DNA of 64,000 nucleotides from Pisaster brevispinus. Lineage: Eukaryota > Echinodermata > Asteroidea > Forcipulatida > Asteriidae. Below the pieces are notes generated by a model. It was given only the letters and a program-made list of their open reading frames with translations, made no database searches and was not told where the DNA came from. Numbering within the stretch: position 1 is the first letter of the stretch; every line of letters begins with the position of its first letter. The translations under genes and the position numbers were made by a program. This document shows positions 42,850-54,009 of this stretch, piece by piece. The stretch is from positions 9,674,758-9,738,757 of the forward strand of contig JAMKCF010000001.1 in NCBI GenBank assembly GCA_023634235.1, written 5' to 3'.

Positions 42850-44218
42850 GTGCCAGGTGACAATATTAAGTTAAATAACTTGAGTAAGCATCACCAGTTG
42901 TTTTCAGATGTTCCTACAAAAACCGATGTTGCTGTACATGATGTTGATGTTGGTTATGCCACACCAATCAAACAACATCCTTACAGATGTGGTCCAGTGA
43001 AACAATCGCTCATGGACAAAGAAATTCAGTATATGAAAGAAAACGGTATAATCGAAGCAAGTGATAGCTGTTGGAGCTCTCCATGCATCTTAGTTCCTAA
43101 GTCGGATGGTTCTGTTCGTTTTTGTACTGATTTCAGAAAAGTTAATTCTGTAACCAAACCTGATAGTTATCCAATTCCAAGAGTTGACGATTATATTGAC
43201 CAGATTGGTAGTGCTAAGTTTGTAAGCACATATGACTTGCTTAAAGGATATTGGCAAGTGCCACTAACCAAACGAGCACAAGAGATTTCAGCGTTTGTAA
43301 CTTCACAGGGTTTATTTCAATATAAAGTCCTCCCTTTTGGTATGAGGAATGCCCCTGCTACATTCCAACGAATTATGAATAGTGTTACTAAAGGGTTAGA
43401 AAACACTAAAGTGTACATTGATGACATTGTTATTAATGGCGACTTATGGGCACAACACTTGAACCAGACTAAGGCTTTGTTTGATCGACTCTCCAAAGCT
43501 AAACTAACAATCAATTTGTCAAAGAGTCAGATTGGGAAAGCTAAGGTTAACTTTCTAGGCCATGAAGTTGGGCAAGGAGAAGTTTAGCCAGTAAACGCCA
43601 AAGTTGAAGCCATAGATAACTTTCCTCAACCTCAAACAAAAAAGGAGGTAATGCGTTTTCTTGGCATGGCTGGTTATTATAGAAAATGTTGCCGTAATTT
43701 TTCAGATGTTGTGACCCCCTTACAAACCTGTTCGCCAAGAAAACACAATTTGTGTGGAGCATTGAATGTAACCAGGCTTTTTACAAAGTGAAGAAAATGC
43801 TCACGTCAGAGCCAATCCTTGCTGCTCCAAACTTTGACAAACCATTTGCACTTGCAACCGATGCCAGTGGTGTTGGGGTGGGTTCAGTTCTCATACAAGA
43901 AGACGAATGTGAAATTATGCACCCTGTTTGCTTCTTTTCACAAAAATTGAACCATCACCAAGTAAACTATTCCACAGTTGAAAAAGAAACTTTGGCACTG
44001 GTTTTATCATTACAACGTTTTGAAGTGTATTTGGATTCAGCATTGAAACCGATTGTGGTATACAGATCATAACCCCTTGGTCTTCTTGAACAAGATGAAA
44101 AACAAAAATCGAAAATTACTAAGATGGAAATTGGCTCTTCAAGAATTTCTTATTGAGATCCGCCACATTAGGGGAAAAGATATTGTAATAGCGGATGCTT
44201 TGTCTAGATGCTATTAAC
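42850..44218 (+). pseudogene. Gypsy reverse transcriptase and RNase H
   Basis: Starts in the RT connection region (DNIKLNNLSKHHQLFSDVP). RT motifs are SPCILVPKSDGSVRFCTDFR, STYDLLKGYWQVPL, FGMRNAPATFQRIMN and the catalytic VYIDDIVI. A TAG at 43586-43588 follows the LGHEVGQGEV block, then FLGMAGYYRK. A frameshift near 43720 leads to WSIECNQAFYKVKKML and the RNase H motifs ATDASGVGVGSVL and STVEKETLALVLSL. Another frameshift near 44060 leads to YTDHNPLVFL and DIVIADALSRCY, stop at 44218. Substitutions are few. Because RNase H is followed directly by the 3' region, integrase either was deleted or lay upstream of RT, as in Gmr1-like elements. Confidence 0.9.
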
Positions 44219-44457
44219 TGCATAATCACTTGACATAATTATGTCAGATCATCTAGATATTGACTAGTATTGTTATAATGATACTTAATGAGATGATCAG
44301 ATGTTTATTAATATAATAATTGTGTATTGAATGTAATATTTTGTAAGTTACTACTTTGTATTAACAAAATTATTGAGGCTTGCTCACGTGCCAAAAAAAA
44401 AGAAGAAAAAAAGGGGGAAAGTTTTCCTCAAGTTCAAACTTTTTTTGGAAGGTGGAG

Positions 44458-45179
44458 TGTTACGACCCAATTCCTTACTTACTTCCTCCCCACCTGTTCC
44501 TTTTCTTTTCTGGAATGTTATTGATGGCTACGCGCGGGCAAAAACCTTTAAAAGGCTTGACCACCTTTTGAGTGGGCCTCAGTCAGTGCCTATGCAGGCA
44601 TACACCTTGTGCATCCCGTATGGTGCAGCGTTTGGCCCGCATCTCCTCCGTCTTTGATGATTTTCTACCTCTCCACCCATGGATCGTGGCCAAGAGTGGC
44701 GGTGCTGCTGTACCGGACCCTGGACTGTCGTGGCTCCCTGAGCTGAACTCCCGGGTCAACGTCTACCCAACTACCTATGACTGTTGGCTGATCTGGTGTG
44801 GGCTGTTGTTGGAGATGCTGGGCCTAACGTCTACACTTTACAAATCTTGTTAGGGAACTGACTGGGTGGGGGCATATTCTTTAGCCTCCTTAGGGTAAAT
44901 ATTACTCGGCCGAACTTAATTTGCTTTAATTTATCTTTGCCGGCTTACCATTCATTTTCGCCTCTGTTTTGCTTAAATCCCGCTTTATTAACTGCCTTGT
45001 AACTTATGTGGCTTTACCATTATTAATGTTGCTCTAACTCATTGGTCTGCTTATTGGCTTATGTATTAAATGTCATTCTGAATGTTTTTCATTGACTGCT
45101 TTTGTGCTTTTACTTGCAAAGTCTTTGTTCTTGTCCCGTTTCACACAATTTTCGCTGTCGTGTTTTTCAGCATGTAACA
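44458..45179 (+). repeat. 3' LTR of the nested Gypsy
   Basis: 722 bp from TGTTACGACCC to CATGTAACA, with 6-bp inverted ends (TGTTAC/GTAACA), preceded by a purine tract and followed by the CTAT target duplicate. It contains GCTACGCGCGGGC and a TTTAAAAGG TATA-like block. Confidence 0.85.
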
Positions 45180-45183
45180 CTAT

Positions 45184-45457
45184 ACACATGCTTCCAAAGG
45201 TTATCCCTCCCGCTATAATTAAAACTTAATACATTATATATTTGTTTCCTTTAAATAAAGTTAAAAGACCGCCCATAGTCTTTTGTTTAAACTTAACCAG
45301 TCATTTGTTGTAATACAACTCTATACCAGCTTACATTGAAAATAATCGCACCATTCCTCTCCTTACTCAGTTTCAAAACATAATATTATGAGAACGTCTT
45401 AAAATCTTACTTCAGAGATTATCAAAAACCCTAATACTAGAGATTGTGTGACTATAT
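45184..45457. other. interior of the outer Gypsy, 3' non-coding part
   Basis: Minus-strand sequence downstream of the SGNH-like ORF. No ORF is supported. Confidence 0.35.
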
Positions 45458-45894
45458 TTAGAGAACTCTACAGTGCCTGCAAATAATCTCTTTTAATACC
45501 ATACCATCTTCGGTAAGATGACAACCATCACATAAATACTTTGGCAACTTTATTTTCTTCTGTTGATATATGAAAACCTCAGGATACAACCTCTTAAGGG
45601 TTTGATCCAACAGTGCATTGAACCTGAAAGTAGTCACAGAAACCTGTCTGGCTCTGGTAATTCTTGATCGTTTTATTCCTGAAAGCAAAACAGTACATCT
45701 GGGATTTACCCCCTTCTCATGAAGCTGTCATTGGCAAAAATGCGGTCATACGTTAGACCAGGATGACCCTCAACGAAAAGAGAACACTTATCCGTAACTG
45801 ATTCTTCAACAGTTTCAGATCTATCCCTGGACCACTTCAGAAGGCCGGTTGGAAAGGAGTGTCCAAAAAGGAACACTTTCGGTTTGTCACCCAT
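45458..45894 (-). pseudogene. SGNH-hydrolase-like ORF at the env position of the outer Gypsy
   Basis: The first part, ATG 45894 to stop 45706, reads MGDKPKVFLFGHSFPTGLL, then LFVEGHPGLTYDRIF. FGHS stands where SGNH/GDSL esterases have GDS, so the serine block is modified but retains Ser. After a frame break the second part (45690-45458) reads VLLSGIKRSRITRARQ, FRFNALLDQTLKRL and CDGCHLTEDGMVLK; DGxH is the family's catalytic Asp-His block. The two halves together span a compact SGNH domain but lack a clear GxND block, probably deleted at the break. On the minus strand TTTCCCTTAAG immediately precedes the ATG and could be a splice acceptor, as expected of an env-like subgenomic ORF. It lies downstream of integrase and before the 3' LTR. 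Confidence 0.6.
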
Positions 45895-46199
45895 CTTAAG
45901 GGAAACTTAACTTGTAGCCCAAATAGCTCTTTGTACTAATACGAATACACACTTCAAGATAAAACTGTCAAGAATTTCTTTAACCTGAAACACAAGAACT
46001 CTTTGATAAAGGCGAATCCTGCCAATAAACAACGAATAATAATGAATGCAATGAATGATGAGCTCTGATGAGTTGCTGTTTGATCAATCTGTGCACTGAA
46101 TAACAATTGAGACGGGAATACTCCTAATCCTGCAGAACAGGCTGCCTCTGTTAAACTGCTGAGAGAACAAGTTTTATTAATCAAGTAATGGCGCTAGGC

Positions 46200-46960
46200 C
46201 ACTGACACTTCCGTTAAGAGATACGATTGGATTGCCTCGGCGATGGCTGCACATCACCTGCATGAGTCTGTTCCCTAAATGCACCTTCAGGACACTTGGG
46301 TTTTTGAAGAATCAAGTTTGGTTGCTCCTTGACAATCGGCAACACTGGTGATCTTCCTCCCTGGACTCCCTGATGCTTCCCACCCCGAAAGAGTGTATTT
46401 TGCTTTTTGTTCCTTGGACGTCTCAACAGAGGTCTGCACGGGAGGAACAAACAAACTACCAGGTATCAATATTAACTCATCATCCGAAGAGGAAGTATCA
46501 CTGTCTGAATCTGAGTCACTGGAAAGTGCACCACCCACACTGTCTTCGTCAGACCGATAATCTAGAGTTGACGGAACCTCAGCCAGTGGTTCCACAGGCC
46601 CACAGAACTCTTCGCGTGGGTCTGCTATTAGCAGCCCCCGGTTCAACCATCAATGATTGGATGCACAGCGTACAAATCCATTTCTGCATTGCGTTTCACA
46701 ACGTGTGGCTGCTCATCGTAGGTATCGCTGAGTTTGTGTCTACTAGTGAACCCACACTTCTTTAGAAGTACCCTACACCCAACACTGAAAGGATTTGCCT
46801 TACAACACCTATCATACTTTCTTATGTTGTACTCTGCCGCGTTCTCTAATCGGTCTTTTACAACTCTGTATGTTCGCTCAATTAAATTTGACTTGTTGGA
46901 CAAACTCTTCCTCAAAGGCATGCCGACTACTACAGATCAAGTGGTCGATAGGAATTGTTG
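46200..46960 (-). pseudogene. Gypsy post-integrase domain and acidic tail
   Basis: After the integrase stop near 46944, minus-strand frame 46921-46643 gives LIERTYRVVKDRLENAAEYN, RKYDRCCKANPFSVGCRVLL and KLSDTYDEQPHVV, the region that follows the catalytic core in many Gypsy integrases. Another frame (46646-46287) gives an acidic, Ser/Asp-rich tail (ALSSDSDSDSDTSSSDDE) and a basic end. The frames are separated by stops, so the C-terminus is broken. Confidence 0.65.
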
Positions 46961-48400
46961 GTTCCCTACCAAAGAGTAAGGTAGTTGCGGAGTTGAGTTA
47001 TACATGTAGACCAAGTGAGGCAACAGGTTAGGCCATTTCCTACGATCTTTGCTGTCAAGCGATTTGGTAAGGGAGCAGATTGTTTTGTTGAAGCGCTCCG
47101 TCTGCGCGTTTCCTTGCGGATGGTAGGGGGTGGTTTTTGTTTTCCGAATGCCATAGAGGTGGCAGAGCTCCTTGACAAGACAACTTTCAAAGTTCCGTCC
47201 CTGATCAGAATGGATCTGAGTAGGGACACCATAGTGTGCAAACCAGTAAGTAGTCCCGCAAGACGTGTGCCACTACTGGAGCCGTCTGGTCTTTGCACGG
47301 TACAGCAAGCGCAAACTTAGTGAAAGCATCCGTTATCACGAGAACGTTCTCAAGTCCTCCTATTCCCTTATCCAACTTAAGGAAATCTATAGCTAGTCTC
47401 TCCATCGGTCTGAACGATAGCAGATGGCGCATTGGAGGCCTCTCAGACGGCCCAGGAACTTTACTTAACCTGCACCGAAAGCACTGTTGTACATACCTTC
47501 GTACATGTCTGCTGATTCCTGGCCAGAAGCATCGTGATCTCAGCAGAGCAAGGGTACGATTTGAACCCTGATGCCCCCACCGATCGTGTGCATTCTCAAG
47601 CATTAATGACTGCAACTTCTGGGGCGTCAACAATTGATCCAGTTTGCCCAGTGCCTGATCATCAACACGCCGATACAATAGCCCATCTTTCTCAACCAGC
47701 TTAGACCATTCCCTTATCCAACCACTTAAACCAGGTTTGCCAGTGTCGCCTCTCCCATCACCTGGTCTCCACTTCGAATTCCAAAGTTGCCATACCTCTT
47801 CCAATTGACTATCATCTTTCTGATTTTTTGCAAGATCAGTAAGACTAAATGATGGCAACACTGAGGATTTATATCCCAGGTCATTACAGGAAGCAGAACT
47901 GTCTTCACACTTCTCCGCGGCTCCAGCAGCTCGTACCTGCAAAGGTATATGGGTGCCCTGAAGTACACAATGTATAGAATCAACAACTTCCTGGCCAGGA
48001 ACACTATTGAGAGGGCACCGGCTTATTGCGTCTGCGCATCTATTTGTTCGCCCAGAGCAGAAACAAATCTCCATATCAAATGGTGCCAGCTGGGCCACCC
48101 ATCGCTGCCCTGTTGTACCTAGCTTTGCATTTTTAAGATGCGCCAACGGGTTATCTGTGTATACCACACAGTGGGTACCCAAAAGGTAATCCCTGAACTT
48201 CTCTGATACTGCCCATTTAAGAGCAAGAAGCTCTAATTTAAAACTAGACACATCAGGATAGTTCCGCTCTGCCCCTCTCAAGGCACGACTCGCAAATGCG
48301 ACTAGGTGGAGTGCCCCATCCGTCCCAACCTGAGACAAGGAAGTGCCAAGGCCTTTGAATGATGCGTCAACCTCAACCAAGAATTCTTTATCAAACCGCG
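46945..48400 (-). pseudogene. Gypsy RNase H and integrase, frameshifted
   Basis: Minus-strand frame from 48400 opens inside RNase H (FLVEVDASFKGLGTSL, SSFKLELLALKWAV, VYTDNPLAHL, NRCADAISR). A spacer and the integrase follow: the H-H-C-C finger (HDRWGHQGSNRTLALL, CFRC), then the first DDE aspartate in LAIDFLKLDKG. A single-base frame change near 47240 leads to a frame with no ATG that carries WFAHYGVPTQIHSDQGRNFE (second Asp) and PQGNAQTERFNKTI (Glu), ending at a stop near 46944. All three DDE residues are present. Sequence upstream of RNase H (RT, protease, gag) is gone: the LTR is fused to it at 48407. Confidence 0.9.
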
Positions 48401-48407
48401 GAAAAAG

Positions 48408-50099
48408 ATGTCAACGCTGTACAATCTGTAATGGGATGAAATTGTAGGCCCCTTTTTTCCCGTAAACTCCTAGTTTACTTAGTCCACCTCGGACTAGGGC
48501 GAGTCTAGCGTGGGTGGTTGCCTGGTGGTGTGTATGAAGTGGGTGATTGGTAGCAGCCTATGCAACCAATTTCAGTGCATTGAGAAAGAGATGTCCAGAG
48601 GTCAGTGACCATCCCCAAGAAAGTGTTTGGGCACTTGGCCACTGGACTTCGACAGAGGAAAGTTGTAAGATTTAACCCTCCAAGTTTTTTCAGTTTATAC
48701 ACTTTGCCTCTGTCGGGATATCTGCGTTGGATTGCGCTAGCCCAGCTTTTACACCACAATTATTTATATCTTCATCCCCTGTCCTGCTCTAGGTGAGTTT
48801 GGTTTTACCTTTTTCTTTCTTGTGAGCCTAGGCTTAAAAGTTAAAGTAACAATCGGAGTGTCACTTAACATTTAATTTGAACAATCACTGCTTATTTTCT
48901 ATTGTGAGGATAGTATTTTAGGATTGGATTATTGAAGTTCCCTTATTTTGAATTAATAATTGTTGACTAGTTGTTTTTCATGCTCTTTTAACTTTTGTAT
49001 GATTACAAAATGTGAATTACATTTTGTCTAAGTACTATTTTGCTTTGAACTTGATTTATTTGATGTTTTAATATTTGCATTAATACTGTTGAGAAAGATA
49101 CAGTGCTTTACTTTATTTCTTGGCAAGAGAAAGAGTAGTTTGGTATTATGAGTTTCATTGATTTTAGTTATGTGCATTTATCTTTCTTTTAATTTGCTGC
49201 AACTGAACTTTTTAGTCAGTAATCATTTTGTTTTGCTCTATGGTTTGATATATCTTCGATTTTACTTTCTTGTTTGCTTTTAGTCTTTTGCATTTACTTT
49301 TATTTTAGACTTATGGGTCATTCCATGCCAACTCAACTGATGGGTTGGCAGGCTCCGTCTCGGATTTTGCTAATTTTTTGTTTAAACAATCCTTTATGGG
49401 TGCCATGAACACACGCAAAATTTTATAATCCTACTCATCATAATTTTTAAGATATGACCCCTAAAACATTAAGCCCCGCCCCTCGAATTGACTTTTTGTG
49501 TTTTCTGCATTTTTAGAGGTCTGTATCTACAAATGAAGATAAGATATATAGCTACAAAGTAATTTGAAGGGTATCTGGTATCCCATCAATTAAAATATAC
49601 TGTCAAAAGTAAAACAGGTCATTTGTATATTACGGTGTAGGTCTTTAAAAACAGACATTTTAGCCTGCGTGATGACTTTTCGTCATTTTTGAATAGCCCA
49701 TTTTATAGCCCAAGTGAAATGTCCGATTGCTTTTATATTACATTTGGTTACAAACTAGGTGCATATGTGTGACCTGATGTAAGGATAGACCAATCACGCC
49801 TTTGATGGGTACTTGGCAGGCTCTGAATATGGGTCCACCTGTAAAAATGCCCCAAAAATGCCTTTTTCAAGTGGTTATTTGACGTCGGACATTACTGACA
49901 TATTTACAAATTTTTCCCAATAACACTTTGTATCCAGTCTACTTGTGTGAGGAAAAAAAAAAGTTTTTCAACTCCGTAACGTAAAAAAAAATAGTGAATA
50001 TGCCTAGATTAAGGTATTTGCTGTGTATGCAATTAAGTGTACTCACGCAAGACGGAGTATTAAAGGTGAAATGAACTAGTTACAATGCCGTTCCCCTAC
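48408..50099 (-). repeat. right-hand (5') LTR region of the outer Gypsy, expanded
   Basis: The first 18-21 bases and the last ~62 bases match the 227-bp left LTR (42246-42472). About 1.6 kb of unmatched AT-rich sequence lies between, without coding potential. It includes a GGGTCATTCCATGCCAACTC block near 49316, and TTGGCAGGCTC appears twice (near 49344 and 49814), suggesting other inserted repeats. Confidence 0.4.
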
Positions 50100-50146
50100 A
50101 CTAATATTAGGTCACACGAGTACTTTTGTATTAAATACCACAAATA

Positions 50147-50405
50147 ATTGTATAACTTGTCATTTTTTTTTTATTCATAAATGCAACCAGACTCTAAAAT
50201 CGGTTACAGTTAACTTTTGATGACATAAATACATTGTTTAATGAATACCTTATAAGTAATATTGTAGCTGCTAAATCTATTGTATAACTTCTTTTTTTTA
50301 TGATTCATAAATGTAACCATATTCTAAAATCGGTTACTATTAACTTTTGATGACATAAATACATTGTATAATGAATACCTCATAAGTAATATTGTAGCTG
50401 TTAAA
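50147..50405 (+). repeat. tandem duplication, ~132-bp unit
   Basis: Copies start at 50147 and 50279. Shared blocks are ATTGTATAACTT, ATTCATAAATG(C/T)AACCA, TCTAAAATCGGTTAC, TAACTTTTGATGACATAAAT and AAGTAATATTGTAGCTG. Only a few differences are seen by eye. Confidence 0.85.
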
Positions 50406-50429
50406 GGTAATATGGTTGATGTATTATTA

Positions 50430-52860
50430 TTATTGGTTTATTATAATCATTAAAAAATACATTTTCCATCGCTGCCAAAGGCCGAGTTAGGGAAAACCAT
50501 AACAATTTACAAAAGGAAAGATTAAAAAGATTTAGTTACAATAAAACATTTCATAAAAGCACAAACGTTATTAAAAACAAACTGGAGGACAATAATTAAT
50601 TAATGTAGGTCCTTCAGACAAAAACCAAACAGCAAAAATGTTTTACTTAGAAAGGGAAACCAAATCATTTATTTAAAATGCTGATTAGTGACGGAACTGG
50701 ACTGTTCTTAAATCTTGAGGTTCTGCATTTGAGAGTGCTCAATTTTGAGGGATTTCTGAGTTCATATTTAGATAACCTGATAACTTTTTTCCGGGAGAAG
50801 TTTTTCGGAGAGAGTTTGCAAAATTGAGGAATTGATGGTTGCGTCTACCCTCAAGAGTTTTAAGTTTACAGTCCTGTAATGCAACAGAGTAACTTGAGTA
50901 ATCTGATCCCAGGGCTATGCGACACGCCCTCTTCTGGATGCGCTCTATGGAGTTGCTTTGCTCTTTCGTGATTGTATTAGTCCAGACAGGCGTTGCATAC
51001 TCCAAAATTGGCTGTACAAAAGACGTGTAGATCTGGATAAGGTCAGAGGACGACAGAAAGTGGTATTTCAGCAGCCGGAGCATATGTAGTCGACTATTGG
51101 CTCGTTTGACCATGTACACTACATGTTTGTCCCATTTGAGGTTAGACTGGATGAAGATTCCAAGCAGTTTTACTGTGTCACACTGCTGTATTGTGACATC
51201 ATTCAATGTTAGTTCTAAGGGGAGCGGTTTGTTTCTGGCAAAACAGACGCTCATAACCGCACACTTTTTTGGGTTAAGACGCATTTTGTTTTCCGTTGAC
51301 CAGTTATTAATTTCATTCAGGACCATTGGAAGCTGTGATTGGGAGTGAATATTCGACGATTCTATCACAGTGAGATCATCCACATATTATAAACAAGATG
51401 TTTTAGAAGTAACATGGCTTGTCCATGCGTCGTTGATTACCGCGAGGAATTGACCGGACCCAGCTTTGTTCCCTGAGGTATTCCCGCGTGCGATGTTGTC
51501 CAATTGGAGAGAGTTTTGCCGTATCTCACACAGTATTGGCGGTTGGTTAGGAAATCGCTTATCCAGGAAATAACTGAGTGAGGTACTCCCATATGCAGAA
51601 GTTTGGAGATGGCGACAGTGTGATCAATGTGGTCGAAAGCCTTGGAGAAATCAGTAAGTAACATGGAAGAGACTGTTCCTGGGTAGTCTGCATGTGCGTG
51701 CAGAGTATGGACGACATCTATCAAGCAATGTGAAGTAGATGCACCTTTGATGTTGCCAAATTGTGCAGGGTCAAGGGTTTGTTTCATTGCTTCTATTGTT
51801 TGCTATGCAATGAAGTGTTCAGCAATTTTGGAGAAATGGTCAGTGAGTGCGATTGGACGAAGGTTTTCAATTGAGGCTGGAGTTGATTTGGGAACAGGTA
51901 CGATGATGGCTTTTTTCCACTGGAGGGGAACGACATGTTGTGCAAATGATGCATTGATAATGTCAGTCAATGGTGTTGCAAGTTCATGAGAATCGACGAA
52001 TTAACTTGGCTGGGATATTGTCAGGACCGCTTGATTTACCAGGTCTGACTTTGCTCAGATGGTGGAAGACCTGCCACGGCTGAATTGTTGGAATCGGTGG
52101 GGCTGGCAAATTCGATGGAAGGGATGCTGTGTCAAGCGGTTGAATGTCCTCGGCAACAGATGCAAAGCTTAAAGAAATAGCGTTAGCAATTGAACAATGA
52201 TCACTTGGATCGGTGTTGTTGACTTGATACGCTGTGGACTTCTCCCAGAAGTCATTGTACGTATCTCACGGTACCATACACATGGGTTGGATCTTTTCAG
52301 GGATGCCACTTTGTTCGTGTAGTGCATTTGTTTAGCTTTTCTAATTTCACGCTTGACTTTGTTTCTGTAAACCTTCCAGAGCATAGTTTTTCCATCCTTG
52401 AGTGCTCGCTGGCGTCGACTGACAAGGGATTTTATGTATGGTGAAACCCAGGTTTTATCGTGTGAGTGCCGTTTGACCATTTGTTGGGGAAAGTAGATCT
52501 CCATTGCTAGGTGAAGAGTATCATAAAACTGGTTGCATTTGTCTGATACGTCTTCTGCAGTGAGCACTTCAGCCCAATCATGATCACACAGCCATGATCC
52601 ACATTCACGTGTATCACTGTCTCTCATTGGTCTCACCAAATATTTTTGGCAGGTGTTGCTGCGTGGTGGTGGTGCAACAGGTTTGATCATGACACACCTG
52701 TGGTCGCTCAGCCCTACTGGGGGGCCAATATCAACTGGTTTGTAGTGGGCTGATAGGTTAGTTATAATTTTGTCCAAAATTGCCTCATCTCTTGTTGGTT
52801 GATCGACCACCTGCACCAGTGCATTAGGGGAACAAGCCCAGTCTAATGTGGTCTTGGAAC
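50430..52860 (-). pseudogene. 5'-truncated LINE (endonuclease end, reverse transcriptase)
   Basis: The minus-strand reading from about 52860 begins near the end of the endonuclease (GLSDHRCVMIKP). A basic linker follows (HDKTWVSPYIKSLVSRRQRALKDGKTM, EIRKAKQMHYTNKVASLKRS) to a break near 52169. The RT appears in several frames: an HHLSKVRPGKSSGPDNIPA-like block (52060-52010), SSMLLTDFSKAFDHIDH (first catalytic Asp), LTNRQYCVRYG, GIPQGTKLGP and, across a frame change near 51385, YVDDLTVIE. The C-terminal domain (51383-50739) contains VKLLGIFIQSNLKWDKHV and EYATPVWTN. The 3' end has an (ATA)n-type tail near 50430-50440. It is probably a Jockey/CR1-group LINE; the clade is uncertain. Confidence 0.85.
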
Positions 52861-53867
52861 AAATTAGCTCTTGGTTTGTTAATCCGAGCTATCAGTAACT
52901 AGTTCTCACCGGGTGTGCGACCGCAGGGCTTGATGAAGCCTGTGCCTGTCAATCTTGTTTACTTGAGACAGGCGCTGGTTAGGCAGGAAGTGGGTGGAGC
53001 TTTGAACACTTTGGGCAATCTTTATTCTGACTGGATAGCGGATTGGCCTACACGTGTGCAAAAGACTTTTGAGTCATGTACACACAAGCGGCGGCCAGTT
53101 TAAAACTCCGACCCTCCAGCACAGTGCTTACTTACACTAAATGCGATGTATTTTGTAAATTTAGGAAGGTATTTTAATTCATCGAAATGTTTTTCTCCGG
53201 GCTTTATGCATTTAACACTATCCTGTTACTCATCACTATCACTTGTATAGAGAAAAAATCCCAAACAAGTGAAAAGTAAGTTCAGAGTCATAAAAATCAT
53301 CGCATTTTGGATACGCAATGAGTATAACAGACGGGTAAAGTGGGAGTTAATGGCGTCCACTGACCGGAGGAAAAACCAATGATCACACGCAAGCCGCTAT
53401 CCAGTCAGGTCCTTTTTCTATGGGATGAGATCAGTGGGTCTATTACGCCATGCATTTCCCAAGGCTAGAGAAATGACTCCCCCCCCCCTCCCCCCTCCCC
53501 CCTCCCCCTCCCCCTCCCCCAATGAAAAACCTGCTTTGTTTCTTGACAGGCCCAAATTGCAGGTGTGATAAACAAATATGGATCCGTCGGTTGGTTGCAA
53601 TACACTAAATAAACACTCATAATTGCCAATGTTGAATACCATATCCAAAAAACATAAACAATATTCAAAGTCCCTCAGCCTCTGGAAAGTAGATCAGATT
53701 ATCTTCAGTCAGTCCGCAGCGCCCGCGTTAATGAGGTCAAATCCCGAAGTTTCTTTGCACGGAGAAAACCGCAGCGAGCGCGCGAGATTTGCACGAGGAA
53801 CAACGGGAGTTCGAGAGGTGTCTGTTTATTGCATCGTGACGTTTTGCCAGAGTAGTTGGTGTCCAAG
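52861..53867. other. possible upstream region of a host gene, with an inverted repeat and a C-rich tract
   Basis: No ORF is supported. CTGACTGGATAGCGG at 53027-53041 has an exact reverse complement at 53394-53408. A pyrimidine tract of C-runs broken by single T occupies 53477-53520. From about 53715 the sequence turns GC-rich with CpG (GCAGCGAGCGCGCGAG near 53772), like a promoter region, just before a candidate first exon. Confidence 0.35.
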
Positions 53868-53875
53868 ATGGCGTG
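53868..53875 (+). CDS. candidate first coding exon (ATGGCGTG|GTGAGT)
   Basis: TCCAAGATGGCGTG followed at once by GTGAGTG joins a start codon in the AAGATGGCG context (resembling TISU/YY1 initiator elements) to a consensus 5' splice site, 50-150 bases after a CpG-rich stretch. No downstream exon could be linked with confidence. The SGNH frame at 54954 does not fit its phase. Low confidence. Confidence 0.25.
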
Positions 53876-54009
53876 GTGAGTGTTTGAAGTGTGAATTTTT
53901 CTTTCGAATGATGTATTTTTTTGCTATTTTCGATGTAGTTTAGCTTACTTTATTCACTGTCAAACCAAATTTAATATCTATAGGTAAATTTGAGGGGATA
54001 TTTTACTTG

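Larger units (their letters stand above)
42513..45179 (+). mobile_element. nested Gypsy-type LTR retrotransposon, internally deleted
   Basis: It begins TGTTAC (42513) and ends GTAACA (45179). Both borders carry CTAT (42509-42512 and 45180-45183), a 4-bp target-site duplication. The 3' LTR is 44458-45179. The 5' LTR survives only for its first ~327 bases (42513-42839) and is then fused directly to the RT connection region, so the LTR end, primer-binding site, gag and protease are deleted. RNase H ends at about 44218, and the next recognisable feature is the polypurine tract (GGAAGGTGGAG, 44447-44457). No integrase lies downstream. Confidence 0.85.
42246..50099 (-). mobile_element. outer Gypsy-type LTR retrotransposon, internally deleted and interrupted
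   Basis: Candidate LTRs are 42246-42472 and 48408-50099. Both begin TGTCAACGCTGTACAATC (plus strand). Both end in related sequence with ACTCACGCAAGAC(C/G)GAGTAT and GGTGAAATGAACTAG, closing at CCCCTACA (right) or CCCCTATA (left). Their middles do not match, so the right copy has probably been expanded or rearranged. Between them, minus strand, lie RNase H, integrase, an acidic tail and an SGNH-like ORF. Purine-rich CAGGGAAGA next to the left LTR fits a polypurine tract. RT, protease and gag are absent. A second Gypsy (42513-45179) is inserted about 36 bp inside the left LTR. No target duplication is seen. Confidence 0.45.

Noticed and set aside
49490..50035. Possible structured or coding element in the right LTR region
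   Set aside because: No frame longer than chance and no inverted repeat strong enough; left as unexplained LTR filler.
53477..53520. C-rich tract as an i-motif or G-quadruplex regulatory site
   Set aside because: Runs of C broken by single T could form such structures, but simple-sequence expansion explains it and nothing ties it to a gene.
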